In this document: one piece after another, positions 42,967-51,800 of the stretch
How the letters are laid out: every line of letters starts with the position of its first letter
How positions within the stretch are numbered: the stretch's first letter is position 1
From: Chitinophagaceae bacterium
GTDB taxonomy: Bacteria; Bacteroidota; Bacteroidia; Chitinophagales; Chitinophagaceae
Length of the DNA stretch: 64,000 nt
Assembly: GCA_947455605.1 (NCBI GenBank)
Contig: CANGOX010000002.1
Location: 59,780-123,779 of the forward strand
Reading direction: 5' to 3'
Translations under genes and position numbers: made by a program
The notes under the pieces: model-generated
The model's input: the letters and a program-made list of their open reading frames with translations, nothing else
Database searches by the model: none
What the model was told of the DNA's origin: nothing

Positions 42967-44211
42967 ATGAAAAAGAATTCCATCGAATTATTATCTCCCG
43001 CAGGCTCTTTTGAATGTTTGCAGGCTGCCATCAATGGTGGCGCAGATGCGGTTTATTTTGGCGTTGAGCAACTGAATATGCGGGCAAAATCTGTCAATGC
43101 CTTTACTGTAAACGATATCAGAAAGATCGCAACTGTTTGCCATAAGAATGGCATCCGCGCCTATATCACACTCAATACCATCATGTATGATCATGATATG
43201 CAGTTACTGCGTACGATATTGAAAGAAGTAAAGAAACAGAAAATAGATGCCGTAATTGCTGCGGATTTTGCGGTGATCGAAAATTGTCAGGAACTGGGTA
43301 TACCCGTACATATTTCTACACAGGCCAATATCAGTAATATCGAAACAGTAAAATTCTATTCACGTTTTTCCGATGTAGTAGTATTGGCCAGAGAGCTAAC
43401 GTTGAAGCAGGTAGACAATATCAGCAAAGAGATCATACGCAAAAAGATCAAAGGTGTTTCCGGTGACCTGATGAAACTGGAGGCTTTTGTACATGGTGCA
43501 TTGTGTATGGCGATCTCGGGTAAATGTTACCTGAGCCTGCATACACAAAACTCATCTGCTAACCGCGGTGCCTGTAAACAGAATTGCCGTCATCCCTACA
43601 AGGTAACCGATACGGAAACAAATGATGAATTTCTGCTTGATAATGAATATATCATGTCGCCTAAGGACCTCTGCACCATTCATATTCTCGATAAACTGAT
43701 CAACAGCGGCATTGATGTATTAAAGATCGAAGGAAGAAGCAAGGGTGCAGATTATGTATACACCGTTACTAAATGTTATCGCGAAGCATTGGAAGCGATT
43801 GATACAAATACCTATACAGCGGCCAGGATCAAAGAATGGATGGATCAATTGTCAACAGTTTACAACCGCGGTTTTTGGGAAGGATATTTTATGGGACAAT
43901 CATTGGGAGAATGGACAAAAGAACCCGGATCTATCGCTACTGAGAAAAAAATTTATATAGGGAAAGGCAGTAAATATTATCCAAAGATTAAAGTAGGTGA
44001 ATTTCTGATCGAGTCGGGTTCTGTTAAAGCCGGGGATACGATCATGATCACCGGTTTTGCAGTGGGTATGGCTAAGGAAAAGATGGAAACACTTACGGTA
44101 AATGGTATGAAGGCAGAGAAGGCGGTGAAGGGAGATAAGATCACATTTCCTTTTGAGGTAAAAGTTACTCCGCAGGATAAACTGTATAAAATAGTGGAAC
44201 TCGATGTCTAA
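42967..44211 (+). CDS. U32-family protein (TrhP/YegQ-like tRNA hydroxylation)
   Basis: Protein of 414 residues of the peptidase U32 family; well-studied members act in tRNA, rRNA or ubiquinone hydroxylation rather than proteolysis. The signature LEAFVHGALCMAISGKCYLS and the following SSANRGACKQNCRHPY carry four cysteines in the arrangement that binds [4Fe-4S] in UbiU/UbiV. TrhP (5-hydroxycytidine formation in tRNA) is the best guess from length and C-terminal beta domain. It overlaps the downstream ferredoxin gene by 8 bp. The ATG at 42967 is chosen over 42958, since MKKNSIELLSPAGSFE matches the family start. Confidence 0.85.
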   Translation: MKKNSIELLSPAGSFECLQAAINGGADAVYFGVEQLNMRAKSVNAFTVNDIRKIATVCHKNGIRAYITLNTIMYDHDMQLLRTILKEVKKQKIDAVIAADFAVIENCQELGIPVHISTQANISNIETVKFYSRFSDVVVLARELTLKQVDNISKEIIRKKIKGVSGDLMKLEAFVHGALCMAISGKCYLSLHTQNSSANRGACKQNCRHPYKVTDTETNDEFLLDNEYIMSPKDLCTIHILDKLINSGIDVLKIEGRSKGADYVYTVTKCYREALEAIDTNTYTAARIKEWMDQLSTVYNRGFWEGYFMGQSLGEWTKEPGSIATEKKIYIGKGSKYYPKIKVGEFLIESGSVKAGDTIMITGFAVGMAKEKMETLTVNGMKAEKAVKGDKITFPFEVKVTPQDKLYKIVELDV

Positions 44212-44425
44212 GATCATTCACTATCGCAATAAATGTATCGGTTGCGGGCTCTGTTTTGAACTGCAACCTGCTTTGTGGCGGATGTCGAAGAAAGACGGGA
44301 AAGCAACTTTATTACAGGCTGTTGAAAAAAAAGGGATTTATATCCTGGAGATAAACCGGTATGATATGGCTTTGTCAATGGAAACCGCAAAGATCTGTCC
44401 GGTTAAAATCATCAAAATACCATGA
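44204..44425 (+). CDS. small [4Fe-4S] ferredoxin
   Basis: Protein of 73 residues with one cluster: NKCIGCGLCFEL supplies three cysteines and the distal KICPVKIIKI the fourth, as in single-cluster ferredoxins. Its ATG overlaps the end of the U32 gene and its stop overlaps the next start (ATGA), so the three genes are translationally coupled. It probably donates electrons to the U32 protein or its partner (inference). Confidence 0.85.
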   Translation: MSKIIHYRNKCIGCGLCFELQPALWRMSKKDGKATLLQAVEKKGIYILEINRYDMALSMETAKICPVKIIKIP

Positions 44426-44856
44426 ACGAATCGATCATCCATTTTTTGCAGGAACAAAGCTGTGCCAATATCTGCTGCATAGATGCAACAGGCCATCCCT
44501 TTTGCTTTAGTTGTTTTTATGCATTCCATGCAGAGGAAGGTCTGCTGAGTTTTAAATCATCCCCCGATACGCATCATGCACAGCTGATGAAAGCAAATCC
44601 GCAGGTTGCAGGAACAGTGCTGCCTGATAAACTCAATAAGGTATTGATCAAAGGCATTCAGTTTGAAGGGGTTATCGTTCCCAACTATAGCCAGCAGGCA
44701 CAAATTGGGCATCGATGCTATCTTCAGTCACATCCTTTATCAATCGCTGTTCCCGGCGAGATCTGGACCATTCAGATCAATACGATCAAGCTTACAGACA
44801 GTTCAAAGGTCTTTGGCAAAAAGACCCGTTGGGCAAGAGATGAGCAGGCAGTTTAA
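44422..44856 (+). CDS. pyridoxamine-5'-phosphate-oxidase-fold protein (YhbP-like)
   Basis: Protein of 144 residues with a split-barrel FMN-binding-type fold: INICCIDATGHP-like strand (NICCIDATGHPFCFSCFY), LLSFKSSPDTHHAQLMKANP, and QVAGTVLPDKLNKVLIKGIQ followed by FEGVI. It resembles YhbP of E. coli, whose gene also lies near U32 genes. It has several extra cysteines (CCID, CFSC). It is the last gene of the coupled U32-ferredoxin operon. Confidence 0.78.
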   Translation: MNESIIHFLQEQSCANICCIDATGHPFCFSCFYAFHAEEGLLSFKSSPDTHHAQLMKANPQVAGTVLPDKLNKVLIKGIQFEGVIVPNYSQQAQIGHRCYLQSHPLSIAVPGEIWTIQINTIKLTDSSKVFGKKTRWARDEQAV

Positions 44857-45003
44857 CGTATCCATGTATAATAAAGGATAAAATTATCTTTTATTATAGT
44901 TACCTTCGCTTTTCAATTTTATATTCCGGTACTATGTTGTTCGGGTATATATTTTGTATGGTCACATCATTTCGTTACTGGTTTTCAACACTTTATTTTT
45001 CGC

Positions 45004-46815
45004 ATGTATCAAACTCCTCAACACAAATTTCATATCCCTGTTATGGGATTGGCGTATACGATCGACAGTCCTGTAAAAGTTGCCCGTTTTGGAATCTCAT
45101 CGGTCATTTCCATAGTGGAAGACCGTTTGATTGAAATGATGCGTAGTCATTATTATCCAAGTATCGGGTTGGTGTATGAACCGATTTCTGAGAAAGTGGA
45201 AGACTATCGTATAAAGCGGATCACCGATTACCTGAATCTCATTAATACCATTGTTCAGCAACAGGTAGAGAAACTGAAGAAAGCCGCATTTGAAGCAGGG
45301 TCTGAAATTGTAAAATATTTTGAGATGCTTCCTGATGACCATGCTTTGAAGCAATTGTATCATGAAATGATGAACACCAAAGATGAATCTGCCAGAAAAA
45401 AATTAGAGGCACAACTCCGCACAGGGATCACTCCGGGAAGTATTGATGTGAACATTATGACCAAGCTCGATAGAAATATTTTTGATCAGCAGGGGCAATT
45501 GGTAGAGAATGGTTCAGAAGCGGTAACGGCTTTGAGGGGTTATGCAAACAGCGATCTTAAAGGATCATCCGTTGTTTTTTCTGCAGGTATGAATCCGCGT
45601 TTGTACAATTATCTGGAAAATTGTCCTGAGTTTGATGCAGATGAAAACGGACAATTTGCCAAAAAGATAATCATTAAAGTAAGCGATTACCGTTCTGCCC
45701 TGATACAGGGAAAGTATCTCGCTAAAAAAGGGATCTGGGTAAGTGAGTTCAGAATTGAATCTGGACTGAATTGCGGAGGCCATGCATTTGCCACAGATGG
45801 TTTTTTAATGGGGCCGATATTGGAAGAATTTGTACATAATCGCGAAGAGCTTACCAACGCATTGTTTGAAATATTTGGTGCAGCGCAACAGAAGAAAAAT
45901 AACCGTACATTTTCATCACCACCACCTATAAAGTTTTCTGTACAGGGTGGAATAGGCACTGCGGAAGAAGATGCTTTTTTACATACACATTATCAAATGG
46001 ACAGCACCGGCTGGGGAACTCCTTTTTTACTGGTGCCCGAAGCCACTACGGTTGATGATCATACTTTGGAATTGTTGAGTGCTGCCAAAGAAAAAGATAT
46101 TGTACTGAGCCGTAACTCGCCATTGGGTATCCGTTTTCATTACCTGAAAGGTACCAGCGGCGAGCAGGAAAAATTAATGCGGATCAAAAATGGAAAACCG
46201 GGCAGTCCGTGCACAGAAAAACATTTATCCTCTAATACAGAATTTACTAAGGAACCCATTTGTACATCCTCTGTACAATATCAGAAATTAAAACTGGCGC
46301 AGTTACAGGCGATGCATTTGCCCGAAGCAGAATACAACAAACAAGCTGCTACGGTAATGGAAAAAGAATGTTTATGCATCGGACTGAGTAATGCGGCATC
46401 GATCAATTATAACGAAATCTTTCTGAAGAACCGACATGCGGTAAATATCTGTCCGGGCCCGAATATTGTGAATTTCAATAAAGTGGTTTCGTTGCAAACC
46501 ATGACAGATCATATTTATGGAAGAACGAATATTCTGTCACAAGCGGCAAGACCCAATATGTTCGTAGCAGAGTTATACCTGTATATTGATTACCTCAAAG
46601 AACAACTGGCATCAGAAACAGAACCGGAGGCTTTTGCCAAACGGAAAAAATTCTTCAACACTTTTTATCAGAACCTGCGAGAAGGTATTTTATATTATCG
46701 CCAGTTAGAGGGTGTAGCTGCCAATGCAAGAGAGCAGTTTGCCAAAGACCTGTATTATGCAGACAAAGAACTGGATGTAATGAATTACCGTTACGAGATC
46801 AGTGATAAGAATTAG
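45004..46815 (+). CDS. conserved-looking protein of unknown function, 603 residues
   Basis: Soluble protein without signal peptide or TM helix. After an N-terminal helical region (about 70-140) it has strings reminiscent of a TIM-barrel flavoprotein: VFSAGMNPRLYNYLENCPEF, KIIIKVSDYRSALIQGKYLA, ESGLNCGGHAFATDG, IKFSVQGGIGTAEEDAF and TGWGTPFLLVPEATTVDD. Cysteines recur in conserved-looking contexts (GLNCGGHAF, GSPCTEKH, EKECLCIGLSNAA, AVNICPGPNIVNF), suggesting a metal or Fe-S site. No family is recognised with confidence, and the enzyme idea is inference. Neighbours are an operon ending 147 bp upstream and the M28 peptidase downstream. Confidence 0.75.
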   Translation: MYQTPQHKFHIPVMGLAYTIDSPVKVARFGISSVISIVEDRLIEMMRSHYYPSIGLVYEPISEKVEDYRIKRITDYLNLINTIVQQQVEKLKKAAFEAGSEIVKYFEMLPDDHALKQLYHEMMNTKDESARKKLEAQLRTGITPGSIDVNIMTKLDRNIFDQQGQLVENGSEAVTALRGYANSDLKGSSVVFSAGMNPRLYNYLENCPEFDADENGQFAKKIIIKVSDYRSALIQGKYLAKKGIWVSEFRIESGLNCGGHAFATDGFLMGPILEEFVHNREELTNALFEIFGAAQQKKNNRTFSSPPPIKFSVQGGIGTAEEDAFLHTHYQMDSTGWGTPFLLVPEATTVDDHTLELLSAAKEKDIVLSRNSPLGIRFHYLKGTSGEQEKLMRIKNGKPGSPCTEKHLSSNTEFTKEPICTSSVQYQKLKLAQLQAMHLPEAEYNKQAATVMEKECLCIGLSNAASINYNEIFLKNRHAVNICPGPNIVNFNKVVSLQTMTDHIYGRTNILSQAARPNMFVAELYLYIDYLKEQLASETEPEAFAKRKKFFNTFYQNLREGILYYRQLEGVAANAREQFAKDLYYADKELDVMNYRYEISDKN

Positions 46816-46837
46816 CACTATTTAAACCATACCTTTT

Positions 46838-46873
46838 TGCTTTTGTGTGCAAATCATTTTTCACACAAAGGCA
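46838..46873. terminator. imperfect hairpin after the 603-residue gene
   Basis: tgcttttgtgtg (46838-46849) and cacacaaaggca (46862-46873) pair with one mismatch. The T tract is weak, so function as a terminator is uncertain. Confidence 0.45.
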
Positions 46874-46931
46874 GGGTTTGTTTTGAGCAGATGATAGAAT
46901 TCTTTAGGAACACAATTTTTTTTCAATAAAT

Positions 46932-46952
46932 TACCTGTTCATTAAACAGGTA
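46932..46952. promoter_or_regulatory. 8-bp hairpin abutting the M28 peptidase start
   Basis: tacctgtt (46932-46939) and aacaggta (46945-46952) form a perfect stem with a 5-nt loop ending one base before the ATG at 46954. It could be an operator or a translation-controlling hairpin. Confidence 0.45.
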
Positions 46953-46953
46953 T

Positions 46954-48423
46954 ATGAAGAAAATTATTTGTTATTGCGCAATGCTCTTTACTGCGCTCTC
47001 AACTGTTGCGCAATCAAATCCACCCGCTTTACAAAGTATCACCGCCGCAGATCTCAAAAAGGATATGTATGATCTGGCCGATGGCCGTTTCAAAGGCCGC
47101 TCTGCAGGAACCATTGATGAATTAAAGGCATCGGAATGGTTAGCGGATAAATTCAGGCAGATAGGCTTGCAGCCAGGAGGCGATGACGGCACCTACCTTC
47201 AGTTCTTCAATATGTGGCGAAACCGGGTTGCAGCAACAACCACGGTTTCTATTAATGGTCAGCCCCTGCGTTTATGGAATGAGGTAGCTGTTTCTCAAAT
47301 GGCGCATAAGCAGTTTGATGCACCGGTTCTGTATCTGGGTAATGCAGCCACGATCGATTTCGCTCATATAGATGTAAAAGGGAAAGTAGTGGCCGTTGAA
47401 GCGAATGCTGCGGGTATTAACCAGGATGTTTCTTTACCTACCTGGCGGTACAGCAGAAGTGTAATGACAAAATACGGAACGCAGTTATTGAGTAAAGGTG
47501 CTATAGGCATTGTATTTATTGCAGATGAAGTAGCAGAAAAAAGCTGGGCCGATGCCAATGAAAACTTTAAAAGAGGAACCTATGATATAGAAGGTGGTCC
47601 TAATAATGCTGTTAGCGCAACAGTACCTGTTTTATGGGTACGCAGCAGTTTCAGATCTTTGTTGCAGCAAGCCGGTGCAAAAATTTCTGCCAATATTATT
47701 ATTGAACGCTTTGATTATCCTTCGGTGAATATCATTGGCAAGATCAATGGAACTGATAAGGAACTCTCAAAGGAATATCTTTTGTATAGCGGTCACCAGG
47801 ATGCACATGGTGTAAGAAATGAGATCAAAGGAGACAGCATCTATTATGGTGCCGATGATAATGCCAGTGTGGATGTGGCAATGCTGGCGATTGCAAGGGC
47901 TTTTAAAAAGAGTCCGGGCAGGCGCTCGGTTATTTTTGTGATACATGGTGCAGAAGAAAGAGGTCTATTGGGTTCGAGGTGGTATGTGTCGCATCCAACT
48001 ATTCCCCAGAAAAGTATTGTAGCGGTATTGAATGGTGATATGATCGGCAGGAACAACCCCGATAGTGCTGCTTTGCTGGGTGTGCAGCCTCCGCACAGAA
48101 CTTCACTCGAACTGGTAACCATGGCATTGGATGCCAATAAGGAAGGACCGGCATTTAAACTGGATACCTTATGGGATAAAACAACACATCCTGAGGGCTG
48201 GTATTTCAGGAGCGACCATTTACCCTATGCGAGGGCAGGCATTCTGTCTCTGATGTATTCTACCTTGCTGCACCCGGATTACCACACCCCCCAGGACGAC
48301 GCGGCCCATATAGACATCCCAAAACTTAAAAAAATGACCGATTGGATGTACCGTACAGGCTGGAAAATAGCCAACGCGCCCAAACGACCTGCCATGGATC
48401 TGAATTTTAAGCTTGAGAGATAA
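46954..48423 (+). CDS. exported M28-family zinc peptidase
   Basis: Protein of 489 residues with a Sec signal (MKKIICYCAMLFTALSTVAQ). An N-terminal part includes a PA-like insert (about 110-230, VDAPVLYLGN-type region around DAPVLYLGNAATIDFAHIDV). The M28 catalytic domain follows with two-zinc ligands in LYSGHQDAHG (His), GADDNASVD (bridging Asp), HGAEERGLLGS (catalytic and ligand Glu), NGDMIGRN (Asp) and HPDYHTPQDD (His). It is predicted to be a periplasmic aminopeptidase. It ends before a strong terminator. Confidence 0.92.
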   Translation: MKKIICYCAMLFTALSTVAQSNPPALQSITAADLKKDMYDLADGRFKGRSAGTIDELKASEWLADKFRQIGLQPGGDDGTYLQFFNMWRNRVAATTTVSINGQPLRLWNEVAVSQMAHKQFDAPVLYLGNAATIDFAHIDVKGKVVAVEANAAGINQDVSLPTWRYSRSVMTKYGTQLLSKGAIGIVFIADEVAEKSWADANENFKRGTYDIEGGPNNAVSATVPVLWVRSSFRSLLQQAGAKISANIIIERFDYPSVNIIGKINGTDKELSKEYLLYSGHQDAHGVRNEIKGDSIYYGADDNASVDVAMLAIARAFKKSPGRRSVIFVIHGAEERGLLGSRWYVSHPTIPQKSIVAVLNGDMIGRNNPDSAALLGVQPPHRTSLELVTMALDANKEGPAFKLDTLWDKTTHPEGWYFRSDHLPYARAGILSLMYSTLLHPDYHTPQDDAAHIDIPKLKKMTDWMYRTGWKIANAPKRPAMDLNFKLER

Positions 48424-48492
48424 AAAAATCTACCCGGTGCATTATTGTAGCAAAATGGCATAAAATGGGCTAAAATGGACCATTTTCGTTCA

Positions 48493-48538
48493 AAAAAGGC
48501 CAAAAACAACATAAAATCGTTGTTTTTGGCCTTTTTAT
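48493..48538. terminator. strong bidirectional terminator
   Basis: Perfect 18-bp stem, with arms at 48493-48510 and 48519-48536, an 8-nt loop, an A run on the left and a T run on the right. It ends transcription from the M28 peptidase and insulates the giant gene. Confidence 0.93.
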
Positions 48539-48678
48539 ATTTCCTGTACCTACTGCGTTACCGGGAGGAATTACTACCCGGAACGACAAAAGCTGTTAGT
48601 TTTCGTCATGAAATACTAGATTTTACCCCCTTAAATAATGCTTAAAACGTAGGAATATCACTACATATCTGCTAATAT

Positions 48679-48696
48679 TGTTAACTCGAGTTAACA
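48679..48696. promoter_or_regulatory. 18-bp perfect palindrome, candidate operator
   Basis: tgttaactcgagttaaca is its own reverse complement. It lies about 200 bp upstream of the giant gene's ATG, with two further gttaac-containing sites between. This size and symmetry suit a dimeric regulator. Confidence 0.55.
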
Positions 48697-48892
48697 GATA
48701 AGTGCTGTTTCGTGGAAGAAAATGCGGTTTTTGTAGTAAAAAAATTAACATTTTTCGGTTTCCGAACTTAATAATTCGGCAAGAAGACGAAATGTTAACA
48801 TTTTCTGAAACCCTTACACTGCTTAGCTTTTAACGCAACCAAAACTAATTCGCAACACCTTGATCCAAAATTATACGCCTAAACCTGCTCTT

Positions 48893-51800
48893 ATGAAACA
48901 AGTTCTACTCAGGACCCTTTCAGCTATTACATTAGTTGTTGTTTTATTCAGTTCCCTTACCATTCAAGCGAATACTTCAGAACTCAAGCCGGTTTATATT
49001 GGTTTGAATGATGCTGTATTGAATGGCAAAGCGGTAAGTGATGCAACTTTCAGGAAAGCCGGTATAGGTTTTCTTCAAACAGCTGTTGAGAACCAGGGTA
49101 CACAGCTGAAAAAAAATTGGCGTAATCAGTTAGAAACAGCCCTTTCGGCCAACAGCAACCCCTCAGAAGCAGTTGAGCCTTCTTCTGTAACCGGTGCCAT
49201 TGAGGCAAACCCTTTTAAATCTTTTTTTGATACAACTTCATCAAGGGTTTGTCCGCAGGGTGTCTTTACTGCCACTTATAGTGGAGGTATTCAAATATTT
49301 AATATTCCTGACAATGTAAATAATGTAACCATACGGGCTGTTGGAGCAAATGGAGGCGATTATCCTGCTCAAGTTTTAAACGGAGGTAAAGGAGCTATTA
49401 TGGAGGCTCAGTTTGATGTTACCAATACAAGAACCCTTCATATACTAGTAGGTCAAAAAGGATTTGATGTTGATCCTAGCGGTGATAACCAAACCGGAGG
49501 TGGAGGTGGTGGAACTTTTGTATTTGGGTCTAGTACTTTAACAGAACCGAATCTTTTAATTGCATCCGGTGGAGGAGGTGGTGCTGGTAATGGGATAACC
49601 CCCTATGTTGGCGCCGGTAACTCAAGTTTACCCGATGTCGATATAAATGCAAATATTATTACCAGAGCTAATTATGGAGGTAATTCAAATAGCGCTTCAG
49701 GTGTTGGTGGTTCTTTTGGTACAATTGGTGGTGGTGGTGTAGCTACAGATGGCGGTGGTTCTGGAGCTGGTATTAATAGTAACGGACAAGGGGGATTGGT
49801 TTCAGGCGCCAATGGACAAAGTCCTTCAAACGGAGCAGCCGGAGGAGATGGGGGCAATGTAGAGAACGGTGGATATGGCGGCGGTGGAGCTTCATATGCC
49901 GGCGGCGGCGGCGGCGGCGGCGGATATTCTGGAGGTGGTGGTGGAGAAACTAATTCTACTAATATAAGTGGTTTTGGTGGAGGTGGCGGCTCTTATTCCG
50001 CAGTTCCTTATAATAGTAACAGTAAAAAGGGCGTTGGTGGTGGTTTGGCAACAGGACATGGGTATGTAGTTATTACATGGAACATAACATGTTCAACTTC
50101 AACGGCCCCAACATTTACTACTACTCAAACCAATATAACTTGCTTTGGCGCCTCAACCGGTACGATTACAGTTTCTGCAACCGGTGGCAGTTCTCCTTAT
50201 ACCTATTCTAAAGATGGGGGATCAACTTATCAGTCTTCAAATATATTCAGCGCACTAGCTCCGGGTACCTATACTATTCAGGTAAAAGATGCTAATAATA
50301 CAACTGCGGCATCAACCCAAACGGTAACCATTACACAACCGGCAACAAGTAATTTGCCAGTTATTACCGGTGTAACCGGAAATTCATCTATTTGTAAAAA
50401 TGCAACCGCAACTTTAACGGCTACTTCAGGTGCAACTTCACCTGTCTATAACTGGTATAGTGCGGCATCAGGCGGAAGCCCGTTATTTACCGGCGCCAGC
50501 TATACAACTTCAGCTCTTTCTGCAGTAGCCACTTATTATGTAAGTGTAACCGATGCAAATACCTGTACATCAGCTACCCGTTTTGCGGCTAATGTGAGTA
50601 TTGTTAATATCACAGATCAAACGGTATCTGTTACACCTACTTCAGTATGTAGCGGTGGAACAGCTTCTGTTACAGTAGCTTCTACGCAAACGGGTATCAA
50701 TTATACCCTGCGTAACAATGCCAATAATGCAGTAGTTGCCGGCCCGATTGCGGGTACGGGTTCTGCCATTACCTTCAATACCGGTGCAATTACTTCTACC
50801 AGTACTTATAATGTATTGGCAGATAATAACCATTTAGGTGCTCTTGGCTTTAACGGTAGCGGATCGGTTACCAATAACAGCTTTGCACTCAATGTAGCTA
50901 ATGGATTTACCGTAGAAGGCTGGTGGTTTATTAACGCACTAACTGCTACCGCAGATGGTTTTGCTTCACAGGGAGCCGGAAATGTAGCCGGACCATTTGA
51001 TATCTACCAGATCAACGGAACCATGAGTTTCTGGGTAGGAAATGGTACACTTTCTCAACAGATTACAACGACTATCACAACAGGATGGCACCATATCGCC
51101 TGTGTATATGATGCAACGGCAGCCAAGCAATACCTCTATGTTGATGGCGTTTTGAAAAACAATGCTGCTGTATCACAACCTGTAGCTTCCGTAGCGAATT
51201 CCAAATTGATTCTGGCAGGACGTGCAGACAACCAAGTTACGCTCAAAGGCAAATTAGACGATGTACGTATCTGGAATACAGTTCGCACTGCTTCTCAGAT
51301 AGCTGATAATAAAGGTGGATGCATTACTGCACCACAAACCGGTCTGTCTGTTTACTATAAATTAGATGATGCTACCGGCAGCACAATTGCTGCAGATGCA
51401 TCAGGCAACGGATTGAACGGCACATTAAATAATTTAACTCCGGCAACTGCCTGGACAAGTGGTAACCTGGATTGTACTTCCAATTGCAGTTTACAGTTAA
51501 GCAATACCGTAACGGTAACGGTTAATCCTAATAATACCCTCTCACTTACTTCTGCAAATGGTACCAATGCACAAACCGTTTGTATCAATACGCCTGTTAC
51601 AAATATTACTTATGCAACAACCGGTGCAACCGGCGCAACATTCAGCGGATTGCCTGCGGGTGTTAGCGGTGCATGGGCTGCTAATGTAATAACCATCAGC
51701 GGTACACCAACTGCTGCCGGAACCTCTAATTTTACAGTAACCTTAACCGGTGGATGTGGAACGGCTACAACAACCGGATCCATTACTGTTAAAGCAAATA

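Larger units (their letters stand above)
48424..48892. other. regulatory intergenic region upstream of the giant gene, 469 bp
   Basis: Contains the terminator at 48493-48536, a ccggg/cccgg hairpin near 48560-48580, an 18-bp palindrome at 48679-48696, a second palindrome aaatgttaacattt (48790-48803) and another ttaacattttt near 48755. No exact TAnnTTTG was found. The repeated gttaac cores make this the best operator candidate region in the window. Confidence 0.55.
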
